Origin: Nothopassalora personata
Taxonomy: Eukaryota > Ascomycota > Dothideomycetes > Mycosphaerellales > Mycosphaerellaceae
NCBI GenBank assembly: GCA_033816765.1
Contig: CM066288.1
Location: 2,294,001-2,358,000, forward strand
Reading direction: 5' to 3'
Length of the DNA: 64,000 nucleotides
Shown here: positions 22,641-35,289 of the stretch, piece after piece
Layout: each line of letters starts with the position of its first letter
Numbering within the stretch: the stretch's first letter is position 1
Made by a program: the position numbers and the translations under genes
Notes under the pieces: model-generated
Database searches by the model: none
Told to the model about the DNA's origin: nothing
What the model saw: the letters and a program-made list of their open reading frames with translations, nothing else

Positions 22641-23334
22641 TATAGTTAGCGCTTAACCGTAAATTCCGCGGGCTCCTATGTCGTAGGTCTTAATCTTTCC
22701 TTAACTTACTTACTTCGCGACTTAAGAGTAGATTCCCTCGCCGCCGACTAGTATATCTCCCTCGACTAATTTCGTCCCGTCTTAGAAGACTACTTTTATA
22801 CCGGATAGAGTGAGCTCGTAGCTAGTTACTTAGTGGCCCCATTGTACGTACTCCTTACAACCTTCGAGGAAGAGAGCTCTTATGTCGCCCCGAGAGATTC
22901 TAATCGTCTTACTATTACGACTTTAGAGCACTTCTTTCCTAGATGGTTTCGTAGCGTTCGGATTAGGTCTACTAGATTTAGGAATGTCTTCGTCTATCTT
23001 AGCATCGATTCTAGCGAAGCCTTTTAAGCCTCCGGTTTTGCCGTAGCGGTCCTAAAATTTAGGGAAGCCTATAGAGAACGAGTGTATTAACATTAAGTAG
23101 TACACAATGTAAGCTTCGCCGTTTATACTAACCTTTAGGTTCTAGCCCGAGAACTTCTTTAATAGTATCGAGGCCTTCCTTACTAAGGCGGAGGCGGTAC
23201 CCCTAGGCGCGGAAGGAAATAGACTAGTCCCGTTTAAACACTATAAATGGGATCTTAGAGCGAAGGAGTAATCTTATAAATAATAGCGAGGCGAGGCCTC
23301 CCCCGGATATAAGGATAGGTTTGCGATTTGACAT

Positions 23335-23869
23335 GGTGTGTATAATAAGCCTAGATAGGTAGAATAGGTTAATAGAAGGAGGAAGGATAGGTAAGGAGAA
23401 GTGTCTATAAATTAACGAGAGAGTAGTACTTACCTCGGGGGAATAACATAAGCTCCGTCGGCGCCGTGTCGATGTATAGCTTACTATATAGTGCGGTAAA
23501 CGAGGTAATGATTATTTATGCAACACCCCGAAAGAGCGAGATATCGTACTCGGATTAGGTTCTATAACGTCTAGAATCGGAGAAAGGTTTAGCTCTATAG
23601 TGTATAATGTCTAATACCACCGTTCTATCTAACTAACAATACGACTATACGAGACGTCTTATCGATCGATAAGGTCGTAAATAGAACGTCGATAGCTAGA
23701 TCTTCGCGGAGAAAGATTATAAGCAGTATACTAAAGTATTAAGTTTTTATTAAAGTATCGTCTCGATACTCTTTATATCCTTCCTCCTACGCGTTCTACC
23801 CTTCTACCTCTCCTCCGTTAAGTGCTATAGCATAATAGCCTTAGTAGTCCCGCCTTAATCTAAGCTAGA
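23335..23869. other. RIPed stretch upstream of the monooxygenase pseudogene
   Basis: Probable former promoter and intergenic sequence of the leftward monooxygenase. No gene, RNA or repeat recognised. Confidence 0.4.
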
Positions 23870-24560
23870 AACGCGGTAACGATATTACGAAGAAGCGATA
23901 GTAAGGCGTAGGTCGCTTAGAAGAAGAAGTAACCTAAATTGACGCCGAGTGTAGAGAAGCCTAAAGCCTAGCGCTCTAATCTATAGGATCCGATTAGATA
24001 GCCTTAGCACTATAGAAGCCGTACGCCGACGACCTCGCCTACGTGTACGAGATCGTAGCGCCATTTATCGACGAAGTTAGAACCGCATAATCGTAAGATC
24101 TATAGAAAGGCGTAGATACCGCCCTTTCCCTTATCCTACTTCTTAATTAAGTGTCCCGTAACATTTACCGGGACCCCGCTAGTCTCCGCCTCGTCTATAA
24201 CTACTACGACCGCATCTTCTAGTCCCTTATCTAAGGCCTCTACGCCCTAACTCCCAACCCCATTTTCCACGACTCGTTCCGTACTACTATAGTATATAAG
24301 CTATAGTTCGGCTTACCGTTAATATAGGCCGAGGACAGAGAGTCTTATAAGCTTAGGTAGGAATTACTTTAGGAGCTGCATAAGGAATGCGAGAAGGAGG
24401 AAGAATAGGCGCTACTAGACGATATAAAAGCGGCTTTTAAGGCTACGTAGAGTTATGTTAAGAGGTTCGGAAGTATCCGTATAGAAATGATTGTCTTAGG
24501 CGAGACAGCACTACTAAAGAGCTAGAGTAGTTAAAGACGGGAGATACGTTAGGGGTTACG
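23870..24560 (+). pseudogene. unrecognised coding remnant, charged helical
   Basis: A plus-strand frame broken only by RIP-type stops reads EPYADDLAYVYEIVAPFIDE (about 24,020), then a helical stretch, FHDSFRTTIVYKL (about 24,270) and a charged segment with KECEKEEE and DDIKAAFKAT (about 24,390-24,450). The composition is clearly protein-like but no family is recognised. A (TAG)n run follows. Confidence 0.45.
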
Positions 24561-24587
24561 TAGTAGTAGTAGTAGTAGTAGTAGTAG
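24561..24587. repeat. (TAG)9 microsatellite
   Basis: Twenty-seven bases of uninterrupted TAG repeat. It may be a RIPed former CAG or TGG codon run. Confidence 0.85.
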
Positions 24588-24599
24588 AGGAGTGGAGTA

Positions 24600-26929
24600 G
24601 GAAAAAGGAATTGTAAACGGGAAGTAGATGTTACCTAGGTAACGATAGATAAGCGAAGGTCTATAAGAGATATCGAAATAAGGGGCGCACTCCACTCCGG
24701 TTAATATAGCTACTTAGCATAACATTAATATAGCATTAGTAATTCCGAAATGTCTATCTATAGCTACTAGGCGGCTACGATGTAGAACCTAGCATTTTCT
24801 ATGCCGACTATTAGTTGTACCTCCATTAAGATTATAGTAATCTTACGCTAAGCTAGCTTACTATTAAAACTCCCTAACGTAACCTAAAACGTTATAATAG
24901 GCCTCCTATCCCCAATCGGATACCGACCCGGCTAATGTAACCCCTATAGCGGACCCGTAGTCTTTTCTCTAGTACTCGCTATCTTCCTCTATCTTTAGCT
25001 CTATATAGTTTGCCGGATTAAAGGGAATATACGAAAGCCCACGAACCTATTACTATTCCCCTAATAGCGGCCCTCGCGGTCGTAGACCTTAATATAGCGG
25101 GATAGCTTCGTTTTAGTAAGTATAGGAAGGGTATGTCTAAACTAATATGCTTCAGTATTTACACGGGCTCTCTAGATGCTTTAATATTTTTCTTCGGTAC
25201 GCGGAGTAATAGGGATGTCGAGAAGGCGAATAGGAGGATAAAGGAGGCGAAGGTAGGGAGTCCGATAGAGAGGTTAAGAAGTAATTAGAGGCGGAGAATC
25301 ATTTAAAGGCGATAGACAAGGTGCATAATCTAGCGAAGATACATACGGTCGAAGATAAGAGCACGTAGATACCGCGCCGCTACCGAAACGAAGGATAGAA
25401 GGTACGCGTATATATATCTAGAAATCATTAGCGTCGCCTAAGGTAGTAACACACTACCCGATGCTAGTACGCCGTAACACTACTACTATAGCCCGTTCTA
25501 CATACGATATTAAAGTCCTCCTATATATGCTTAGCGCTATTACTCCTATAATTCGTAGTAGAAAACGAGCGTATTACCGGCCTACTAGAGTAAAGCACTA
25601 ACGTAGAGATAAGTTATATATCCTACTTAAAACCATTATACTTCGTATAGATTGCTTTTACTAAGTCTCTATAGGAATCGGATTAGTGTATACTATACAC
25701 CTCGGCATTTTCTTCCCGTCTACTATTATAGCGATAACATTAGCCGTACCCTCTATAACTAGCAATCTCCTACGGGCTAATCTAGAGTACGATCTAAAGT
25801 TGAAGTTAGATAAGGATGTTCTTATCTACTTCGGTTTCGTGCACTAACGAAGATCGTAGTAATTGTAGACATTAATTTAGTCTAGGCTACGATTATATTA
25901 AGGGAGGAAGGGACGGGCTTAAGTAAATGAGGGAGAGACTAGGGACTTAGAGCAAGCATTAACGGCGGTTATGTACACTTACTTATTTAATACATCCGTA
26001 AGTTTAGGACGTAAAGCCTAGAGACGGAGACTGCTTTAATGTACGGCTTTTAAGCGACGCATTTTTAGACTTAAGCTACTCCTTCGGAAAGCCGTGCTTC
26101 GTTTCTAGTAGTTCTACTATTATCCGGATAGCTAACGATTACTTTCGCGCTCCTACCTTAGTCTAACTACTCGCCTTACTCGCTCGACTTTCTCTCGACC
26201 TTATCCTCTCTATTAACGGTACCCTTAAGGAAGCGAGTTTCTTCTACGTTCGACCCGCCTTACTTAATCTTACTCGACACTACGTAAGAAGCAGTCGATG
26301 TAGTAAGCTACTTATCTAGCACTTATTAAGCTCGGCTCTTAGTAACCTCTAAGGCCGATAGACCTAGCGCGGCGGTAGTGTTATAGCCGTCGTCTCGGAA
26401 TTCGGGCGGGACGGTACCATTTAGTTCCTAGAAGAGTTACTCGTTAACCGCCCTTTAGATCGCGTCGTCGTAGCTTTTAGGGCTATAATCCGATAGCCTA
26501 TAGTTATACTTCTAGTAGCCGGTAGAAGTACTCGGGGTCGATGAGGTAGTAACTACTATTATAAGCTAAGTCTTACGCGGTGTCTTCGCTTACGTAGTAG
26601 CTTCTTTTTCTACTAGGCTTTAGCTTATCTTATCTCTCGTATTAGATGTCTAACGAGGGTCGACGATAGATATATTAAAGGTAGGCTTTCGTTAAAGTAG
26701 TATGTTAGTAGAGTTAGAGGAAAGGGAGATTAAAGCCTACTTTTATCCGGTAAATGTTTCGGTCGTGTAAGCTTTATCGCACTTAGTAAATATAAGGTCC
26801 CGTACGCGCCTTAAGCTTAGAGTAAATGTAAACTCCTCTAGTAGGCCTAACTACTTATAAGCTCGAGCAACTTTAGGCCGAACTAATTCTCTACCGTACT
26901 AAACGCCTATCGATGTCGATGTCAATTCC
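24600..26929. other. RIPed region with two protein-like blocks, no gene assigned
   Basis: Minus-strand reading gives protein-like blocks at about 25,120-24,730 (for example SRYIKVYDREGRY, then ITIILMEVQLIVGIENARFY) and at about 26,480-26,080 (for example LNGTVPPEFRDDGYNTTAAL). The second may be a separate gene or a distal exon near the glycosyltransferase-like gene to its right. Neither is recognised. Confidence 0.35.
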
Positions 26930-28588
26930 CGTAAGGTAAGACGTACTACCTAGTACTACTACCAATCGAAAAACCCTCGTAATCCTATTATTACCTAATG
27001 CAATCGCTAAACGCTTTAACGAGATGAAACTGTCGTTACGAGCCTCTATCTAGGGTAGACCTTTCTAGTGTCTTAAATAGATCTAGTCCTCGAACTAGGT
27101 ACATAGACTCTTCTACGGTATATACTCGCTATTAGCTTTCTAGGCGCTACCTTTCTCGTTAGCACTAGGACCCCGGTACGACTCTTTACTATCCGGTCTT
27201 ACTTACTTATATCGTATACTATCTAGGACTAAGATAGTACTAGGATCGTTACTATTTACTTACTTTTGCTTCGTAGCTTTTAGTAGCCGTTCGCTCTAGG
27301 GGTAGAACTACATTCGTAGCTACTAACGGTCTCGTAGTAACTTATCGCTAGTTACGTAGAAGAGTAGAAAGGCGATCTATATAACGACGTTAACGCCGAG
27401 CATAACATCCTCCTAAGAGCTTCCTTCTTAGATGCTAGGGAGATCGTTAAGGTTTACTATAGACTAGGGCCTATCGCTCTTTAGCGTATCTACCTACAGT
27501 TTCTATTAATCGATACGTGTCGTCGATGTCGCTTCTTATAAAGTTAGACCTATCTCCTTCGTATTACCGGGATAGTTAGAGACTAAATGCATCGAGCCGT
27601 TAAACCTTATCTAAGTAATGTGTCGGTCGAATATAGTAGCGGGTTAGAACATTTCGGTCTTATAGTCTAAGTAGATACCGAATTCTATCCTCCTACCTTT
27701 AGGTATAGATAGAACGATACTAGTCCCCCTACTCTTTACTATTAGCGCCGTAAAGTTCTCGCCGTCCCGGAATTGTAACCTACGGACCTCCTACTCGGCC
27801 TAGACTTCGGCGAAGTAGTACTAATCGCTGTTCCGGAACTCCTAGGTCGAATCGTACTTCCTACGTAGTATGTCCGCGGTCGCTAAGAACATTACCCTTA
27901 TGTCCTTAATAGGTCCTATAATAGTACTACTATTAAGCTATCTAGGGCGGGTCGTGAACATATCGGTATTTGTAAGAGGTCTAAAGGCATTCCGTAGTAG
28001 TAGTAACTCGGGTACTGCCTAACTAGTAGCATCTTTATCTCCTTAAGGCTAGGGGATCTTATCGGGACCCTACACTATACTATGCTTAATAATTATACCG
28101 CTATATTCCTTACTATAGATGCCCTTAGCCTTAATGCGCTTATCATTCTTACGAAGGATATCGAAGTAGCGACCGATTAATACATCGGGCCTAAGCTATA
28201 ACTAGACGTTATATGCATTAAGGACGAGTACTAGGTTATTATCTATAGCTAGAGGTAATGACCTTAGGTAGGCTAGCGTTTCCGTAATCTTAAATAGATA
28301 GCTCTCGGTCCCGTTATATACCCTATACCCCGCCTAGCCGACGAAGATAGGTTCTAGATACCTAGTAATGCCGGTACTTAGTAGTAGCTTATAGAACTAC
28401 TCGTTCGGGCCGGTAGTAGGTAATACTAGATAGAAGTGCTTAGTCTACTTATTACCTTTCGAGAGCGTGTTAAGGTGTTCTAATAAGGTATCTCGAATTG
28501 CTAAGAAGTGATATCTTAAGAAGAATAGGCCGAGTAAAGTACAAAATGCCACTACCGCTAGTAAGCTAAGTCGTTTAACGGGGTGCAT
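26930..28588 (-). pseudogene. putative type II membrane glycosyltransferase (copy 1)
   Basis: The likely start is ATG at 28,588, MHPVKRLSLLAVVAFCTLLG, giving a short cytoplasmic tail and one membrane segment. The lumenal part reads FYLVLPTTGPNE (about 28,430), LPLAIDNNLVLVLNAYNV (about 28,250), RPDVLIGRYFDILRKNDKR (about 28,180), GPIKDIRVMFLATADILRRK (about 27,910) and GRRIEFGIYLDYKTEMF (about 27,700). The pattern of an acidic/aromatic turn before RPxVLIxRYF resembles GT25/PLOD-like glycosyltransferases of fungi, where the Asp-x-Asp-like motif is here N-x-Y-N after RIP. A related gene lies at 36,190-37,200 on the other strand. RIP stops make it inactive. The frame also opens upstream to 28,798, probably by chance. 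Confidence 0.55.
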
Positions 28589-28799
28589 AACGTCTATGCG
28601 CCGGTTTGTTAAAGTAATAAGGCTCGATATGTAAGTAATAAGGTTTCGCGCAAAAGTGCTAATTGTACTAAGAGAATAATATATAAGGGTAGAACTACGG
28701 CGGAGGGAGGAGATCCCCGGTACCCTTAAATTTATAGGAAAAGAAAGAAAGACTAAGTACGAGCAAGCCAGTACCGTGCGAGGAGGAAATCGAGACATA

Positions 28800-30880
28800 G
28801 AGGGACGAGAGTACTATAGAAACGCCTAAGATAGGAGGCCTTAGCTTAACCCTTATAACGAAGACCCGACTTACTAGTCGCGTGTCGTAAGACTAGTAAA
28901 GGAATCGTACGTATTGCCGCCACTTAAGCGCGCGCTGTACTTACTTCGGCACTATCTTCGCACCGCGCTTATTTCGGTCCTCGTCTAGCCGGAACGCCTA
29001 CGAGGTGTATATTAGAGTAACCTAGTACAAAATCGATTCTAATAGGGACACGCGGGCTTATGTATCTAGTTCTAGACTTCCGAGCTACTTAAAGGACTGC
29101 TATACTACGTTAACGTTAAATTAAGCGGAGACTATAAGGAGTACTTATACTCGCCGCGCGGTACTACTAGGCATTACGCTCCTACGAGGACTCCATTCTT
29201 AATATTAAGATTACAGTAGCGTCCTAGACTTCTAAATGACGGTAGTATGCTTACGTAGCCTAGTAAGTGGCTATAATACTAGGGGCGTGGCGTAGTACAA
29301 ATACTAAGGTAAGATAACTAGAGGATAGTACGTCGCGATAGGCTAGATACCTACGTGCGAATAACGTCCCTCGTATACGTTCGCGTACGTGGATGCTAAG
29401 CCTATAATTTACTACTGTATAACTTATATTATCGTAAGTCGATTATCCTAGTCGCGTGGTTTTGCATTTATTATAAATCTAGCTAGTTTAAAGCCTCTAA
29501 AAGGTATTATTATTATATACCTCTTACCTTATATTACGCGAGAAACTTTACTATTACTAATTTTACTTATTACTTTACTCTATTATATTATTTAGAGATT
29601 TAAAGACTAATAGCTACCCTCTATAGGTATAGGTATACTATAGTATTATAAAGTAGTCTTAAAATTAATAGTATTATAGTAAGACTCTAGCTTAGAAGTA
29701 AAAATAGTTTTAATCTAAGTATATATTTAGACTATAGCCTATTAAATCTAAAGTAGTAGCTACTAAAAATTAGGTGAATTTAATAAGTTATCTATAGCCT
29801 TTTTATTTATAGTACCTTTAACTCTTAATATATATAATATACTATCTACTTTTGAAATATATATAAACCTACTAAGTAGTAATATATATATATATATATA
29901 TATATCCTAGACTTAATTACTATAGTAATAACTCTAACTTTTAATATTAGTATAATTTTCTCCTATATAATATACTATACTATACTTCTTATTCTTACTT
30001 ATAATAGTGGACAGGTATATGTAGTAGTATATATCACGACTATACGTACTTAAATAGGCTTAAATTACGCTAAGACACGCTAAGAATGCGACACCTCGTA
30101 AGACAACTCTACGTAAATAGCTAAGCTTTCGGAAGCAAGTAGTTAATAGTCGGCGGCTAGGTAGATCCGTAGGAGATGTGCTCCGGTAAACGCCTAGTAA
30201 TCTAAGTACGAAGGCACAAGGATTGTAGGAAGCGAGATACACTTCTAATGAACTATAGAACGTACGAGTCTACTTACGTAGTAGCATAGGGGTACGTAAG
30301 ATACACTTAATAGAATCTACAGTAGGGCTCGGTTCGCTTATCTACACTAGCTCTACGGCGATGATAGGCTATAGTACGAGACTAGGAGTATCTCACGCGC
30401 TACGCAATTACCCGTTAGCTAGTCTTTGTTTCGTAGCGATGAATGTCGTTAAATATATATATAGCTTTTCGAAATTAACGGGCGTCTTGCCGACTATCGG
30501 AGGATCTTAATAACCCCCTATAGGCGGTTTATGTTATAAGATATCTTAAGGAACCGTAAGCATAAGCGATGTTTCGGAATGTAGTTAATTACTTTAATCC
30601 GATACCTATAATAGTATTAGATTTAACATGTATCTCTCTTATAAGCTCTCTTTTTATAAAACTACAATTGATTATATTATCGTCTATTCGTTTTATGTCG
30701 CCGCACGATATAGACCTCCTTTTTAACGCCGAAGGTAGTACCGCTAGACTACTTATAAGGCAGTACGAACGCCTCGCTAACCCATCCGTTCTTAGTGCTA
30801 TAAGCCTATCTTATAATAAAGCTTGCGTGTACTGTAGTACTATTATGCTATAAGACAGTAGCCCTACCCGCTAAGGGCCT
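28800..30880. other. RIPed intergenic region with AT-rich core
   Basis: Holds an AT-rich block (29,460-30,010) with a TA dinucleotide run at about 29,882-29,906. Open frames at 30,060-30,242 (minus) and 30,569-30,853 (plus) have no recognised features and overlap equally long frames on the opposite strand. I see no supported gene. Confidence 0.45.
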
Positions 30881-30889
30881 ACTCGATAG

Positions 30890-32620
30890 GCCTACTACCT
30901 CTTACGCTACGTCGTGGCTCTACTAATACACTTAACTATAAAACCTAGAGACGCGAGCTTCTTACTATTTACGACATTACGTCCGTTAAACATAAGTCGT
31001 AGTCGCTTTATTAAGTTAGTAATCTCGACCTAGTCGACCCGCTTCTCGGCTTACGGGGCATTACTACTCTTAGAGGTATCGGTCGATAAGCTATAAGTAG
31101 AGTCAGACTACGTAGGTGTAATAAGGCTACTATCGAGAGACTCGCTATCTACGTCTAAAATCGAGTCTCCTATAGATAGCTTATTATCTAAGATTCGATT
31201 CTAAATTGTTCCGTTAGCCGATGTAATAATTAGTATACGATCGGTCTTAAACTTATCCCATTCGGTTAAGATAACTACCGCGCTTACATTAGCGTAGGCT
31301 AAAAGAGCGTCGAAACACACTTAGACTCGCTACTTAACTACTTCTATAGGATGCTCCTAAATAAGGTCCCGGTAAATCTACTCTTTCGAGACTTGTAGAT
31401 CATAAATCGCGATTCTCGCACCTTTAGTAATAAGCTAACTAACGATAGTAATAGCAGTACTCTCTCGTATGTCACCGGTATTCTTCTTATAAGTAAAGCT
31501 AAGGATAGTAATCTTTTTTAGGCGGAGTATGTTATATAGCCGCTTCGTGATCCTCTTTACGAAGCGCTCCTTCTAATACTCGTTGATATCGACTACGGAC
31601 TTCTAGTAAGTAGAGACCTCGGGTAGATGTAATGTCTCGGCGATATAGGTAAGACTAAAAACGTCCTTCTTAAAGTAAGAGCCCCCGAAACTAGCGGACG
31701 ACTTTAGCATCTTTAGACCGATTCTAGTATCGAGTCCGATAGTAAAGGACAGCTCCTCTATACTAGCGCTAGTCGCCTTATAAATAGCACTTAAGGAGTT
31801 AATACTCGAGATACGCTACGCTAATATGCAGTTTACCGCGAGCTTAGCTAGCTCCGATAACTATAAATTGATAGTAATAATGCGATCTTTTAGTACCTAC
31901 GAAGCGTACACCTAACGTAGAGCTTCTATAGCATCTCGTCCTCGATTGTCCTTTAATGAACTAATAAGGATACAATCGGGTTATTGTAGGTTATACATAG
32001 CAGTACCCTTAGATAGGAACTCTAGGTTAGAGAGAATGTCGAAGTAAATCTCGGGCGAAGTATATACATCGAGAATCTCGCGAATATTGTCGGCGGTGCT
32101 ACACGGTACTATCGATATCTCGACGATGATCTTATTGCTTATAGCTACCTCTACGATGCGCCTAGCGGCGGACTTAACATAGGTAAGATCGGATGTACCG
32201 CCGGCCCTAATTCCTTCGGTTTTAGTTAGAGTATTAACGGCGATGAAGATTAAGTCGGCCTCGTCGATAGCCTTAGAGATGTCGGTTAAGAAGTAGAAGT
32301 TAGGTTATCGACTATCCGTATCGTCTCTAGCTACTTCTATAACTTTATATAGACGGGCTCGTAGATAGGAAGCGCTAGCGACTTCTACGCCGTAATACGA
32401 GCTTTACTAAGGTCGACGACTATTACGTAGATATGCGGATTCTCCTTAGCGATAACCGTACTTATAGGTCCGCCCTATTCGAGTTAGTCTATTAGCTATA
32501 TTAGGTACCGAGCAATGTCGGTAAGACACTTACGACATAGCTAGTACCGATATAGTAGATGTTCTTTACCCTATAGTAAGCTGCTAAATTTGCGCTTATT
32601 ATGTTTCTAATTCTGTTTCT
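30890..32620 (-). pseudogene. UDP-glucose 6-dehydrogenase pseudogene
   Basis: Minus-strand reading gives the full fold. The N-terminal NAD site reads NIYYIGTSYV, where the family has CIGAGYV. A retained 59-bp GTAAGT...TAG intron with CTAAC follows (about 32,548-32,490), then GGPISTVIAKENPHIYV. Further blocks are ADLIFIAVNTLTKTEGI (about 32,250), ISNKIIVEISIVPCSTADNI (about 32,110), SNLEFLSKGTAMYNL (about 32,020), SASFGGSYFKKDVFSLTYI (about 31,690; the family has Cys in place of the second Ser) and ILSFTYKKNTGDIRES (about 31,490). The C-terminus is RLRLMFNGRNVVNSKKL (about 31,010). The enzyme oxidises UDP-glucose to UDP-glucuronate in the cytosol. Stops and loss of the catalytic Cys position show it is dead. 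Confidence 0.85.
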
Positions 32621-32929
32621 TCTCGACTATTAATACCGCGTAAGTAACTAATGAGAACGAAAGTCCAATTAGTAGCAGTGGAAATATTCCAGTACTCTAG
32701 CTTCTAATGCTACTATAGGTTATAGTAGAAGGTTTAAGAGACGCCGTAGAGTTTATGTAGGGACACTTAGCTAGCCGAAAGTCTAATATGGAGCGAAGCG
32801 CCTTCTAGCGGAGATCGGAAATGCTTAGGTAGTAATGCCTTACTTATGTACGCTACGTCTACGACTCTAGGCATCGTCTATATTTCTCCTTCTACCTGTC
32901 TATTTCTAACTAAGAAGGATATACCTACT

Positions 32930-33470
32930 TCTTAGCCTATACTATATTATATATCTTCTCTTATTTATAACTATCTATATTAGTCTCTTCTTTATTTTAT
33001 TATACTGTATAATAGGTAAAATAATATAGAGGAGATTATACCTCTAATTTTAATTAAAAAGATATATAGACTAGTACTATAATAACTACTATCTAATAGT
33101 TATAATTGATAGAGCTAGAGTCTATATAGCTACTGATTAATAGAGCTAGAGTCTATGTAGCTATTAAGTAATAGAGCTAGAGTCTATATAGCTATTAATT
33201 AATAGAGCTAGAGTCTATATAGCTATTTATATATACGCTCTCTTTAATTATCTATATATTTATTATTCTATCAACTAGTAGCTACCTAATAGCTCTAATC
33301 TTAGCTCTATTAAGACAGTGTAGGTAGCTATAAAGTATTAGTATATCGTTATTAATATATACTTCTATAAAGTTTAAGTAGTACTACTTAGGCCTATCTA
33401 GTTTATAGAAGAGACCTATATATAAAGTTATAAATATAGCTGTTTATTAGAGGTAGAAGAAGGGCGTACT
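32930..33470. other. AT-rich spacer
   Basis: Very AT-rich, TA-dominated block between the UDP-glucose dehydrogenase and transporter remnants. It contains a 31-bp tandem repeat (33,108-33,230). No coding signal. Confidence 0.7.
33108..33230. repeat. 31-bp tandem repeat, four units
   Basis: Four consecutive copies of a unit based on AATAGAGCTAGAGTCTATAT, each about 31 bases, differing at a few positions. Every unit contains the inverted pair AGAGCTAGAGTCTA / TAGCTATT. Confidence 0.9.
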
Positions 33471-34249
33471 ATAATTACACGGACTAATAATACGGCTCGA
33501 TTATACACCGAGTAACCTATAAATAGGGTCTAGCTATAGATATTAATCGCCTTGCGGTATAGCATCTAGGATTCTAACTACGGGAGATCTGTTTATAAGA
33601 GTGCTACCGCTTGTTACTATTACGATAATATCGCTACCTGCATAGGGGAGTTCTCCTACGGTACGACTAGAGCGTAGAAATAGACTGCTAAGCTAGTGTT
33701 TATATAGATGAACGGTAATAAAGCGCGTAGTCCTATAAGGAAGTTAATGCTAACACAAGTAAAAGGGCACGCTTAATAGTACTCCGAGATTAATAGTCTA
33801 AGCTAGTTAAGACTTTCGCCCTCGTCGATGCCGGCCCTTCTAACTAAAGTCCGACTAGCCGCGTAGGCTATCCTCGTTCTAACGTTAATACACTTAGCTC
33901 TATAGCGGCAGTACCGTACCGCGTATAAGGGGATGCGTAAGTAGAACGGGCATCGCTACTATTTATTTAAGCTCACCTTCTACTTTATATGTCTTTATAA
34001 GTAATGCTCCGCGTAAACCGTCGATCTCTAGTCGGGTCGTAAGCATTACTTGCTTACCTCATATCCGTACGACCTTATCATTATAGCGCGCGCTAGATAG
34101 ATGAGACGGGCACTAGAGAGACGATACGTTTAATAGTATCTATCGATCTCTCCGAGGTAAGCTCGATAGCGGAAGAGGACTACGAGCTTCTACATAAATT
34201 CGAGCGAGATCTCGAGTCCTAGACGATTAGCGAAACGCAGCCTGCACCG
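33471..34249. other. RIPed stretch, no gene recognised
   Basis: TpA-rich sequence upstream of the transporter remnant. It may include that gene's first exon and promoter, but no readable protein block was found. Confidence 0.4.
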
Positions 34250-35280
34250 ACTAAGTACAGCACATCTACTAGTAAGAAGCTCTTATATTTAGCATTATAC
34301 TTCCTACTCAATTTAAGCGTTACACTCTCTAATAAGGCACTTTTACAAGGCGTAGGTTAAGTCGTCTATAGCTACTTCTTCACCTTATTGACTTCGTGAA
34401 GGTATCGTTTCCCTAGCTACTTACCTTTACGTATACCGGCGTAACGTTACTTAGATATACAGTACTCTTACTTACCGGGCATTTAAAGCTCTCTAAACTG
34501 TTACTAAAGGACAATATTATACTATTAGCATTCTCTACCCTCTTTACTTTAAATATTGCTATTAGTAATGTGTCCTTATGAGTGTTATTATAGTACGTAG
34601 GAATTAAGGCGCTTAAACTAACGATAACCTTAGGGCGCTCGTATCGGTTCCGTTCTACTAAGTTATGCGATCGACTTACCCCTTAGCTACGATTCTAATC
34701 TACAAGTTAGGCTATAACCGCGCGTATTTAACTTAGACATAGGTTTCGATAATACCTCTTATACTCGGCGTTAGCCTTACGACATTCGGCGATTACTACT
34801 TTACGGGGACTAGCTTCTTACTTACACTTCTTAGAGTTCTTCTTACCGCGATTAAGACAGTAGTAACGAACAAACTCATAACGGGCTCTCTCAATTTATC
34901 CGCGATAGAAGTTTTATTTCGTATATGTCTACTCGCTACACTATAGTACCTACTCTATACTATAGGTAGCGAGCTTAGGAAAGTATAAATAGCGGTTACG
35001 GAGGGTTTCTTTAATATGAAGCTAGTATTTAGCTTTACTACGAACGCCGCGTTAGCCTTCGGTCTAAACCTAGTGTCCTTCTAGACGAATAAGGTCGTAG
35101 GAGCTCTAACTATCTCTATCTACGGGAACGTTGAATAGGTCATAACAATAATGCTAGGAATTGTCCTATTTAGCGTTAAAGTAGGACCTCTAAACGCGAC
35201 GGGCATATTTATTGCAACGGCTAGCGCGGTATACTACAGTAAAGTGGAGCTAGACCGGAAGAGGGTAGTCTCTATATAAT
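34250..35280 (+). pseudogene. sugar-nucleotide transporter (TPT/SLC35) pseudogene
   Basis: Plus-strand frames with RIP stops give the second half of a triose-phosphate/nucleotide-sugar transporter: RALVSVPFY-VMRSTYPLAT (about 34,640), VSIIPLILGVSLTTFGDYYF (about 34,745), VLLTAIKTVVTNKLITGSL (about 34,840), NAALAFGLNLVSF-TNKVVGA (about 35,045), ITIMLGIVLFSVKVGPLNAT (about 35,145) and SAVYYSKVELDRKR (about 35,240). These match family landmarks: the KTV-TN helix, the NKVxGALT segment and the C-terminal YSKVEL. Its role would be Golgi or ER import of UDP- or GDP-sugars. The N-terminal half is too eroded to delimit. Confidence 0.75.
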
Positions 35281-35289
35281 TAGGAACCT

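Larger units (their letters stand above)
17082..22645 (+). mobile_element. intact Ty1/copia retrotransposon with TSD TATAG
   Basis: The element proper is 17,087-22,640 (5,554 bp), flanked by TATAG at 17,082-17,086 and 22,641-22,645. It has identical 138-bp LTRs, a TGG-starting primer-binding candidate right after the 5' LTR, one uninterrupted gag-pol frame, and a G-rich polypurine tract against the 3' LTR. Base composition is balanced with ordinary CpA/TpG content, in sharp contrast to both flanks. Identical LTRs and the lack of RIP show a recent insertion, later than the RIP of the host gene it interrupts. Confidence 0.95.
16441..23334 (-). pseudogene. FAD-dependent monooxygenase pseudogene split by copia element
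   Basis: The minus-strand start is at 23,334 (MSNRKPILISGGGLASLLF, the N-terminal FAD-binding Rossmann block). It continues with SKTIRISRGDIRALFLEG (about 22,890) and LVEGDILVGGEGIYS (about 22,740). The frame is then cut by the copia element and resumes at 17,086 with AIAFKDLGEGV. The second FAD block is EPRVTVIRDTTYSITPV (about 16,720), where the family has GDAAH. A 54-bp intron (16,650-16,703, GT...AG) follows, then GGIGANTTVRDSTLLRRLLA, ending at TAA 16,441-16,443. Removing the element and one TATAG copy restores a continuous reading. Stops at Trp/Gln positions show RIP before or apart from the insertion. Family: salicylate-hydroxylase-like aromatic monooxygenases. Confidence 0.8.

Noticed and set aside
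30569..30853. 94-codon open frame (plus) and 30,060-30,242 (minus)
   Set aside because: No recognisable family; equally readable frames on the opposite strand, so coding is unsupported.
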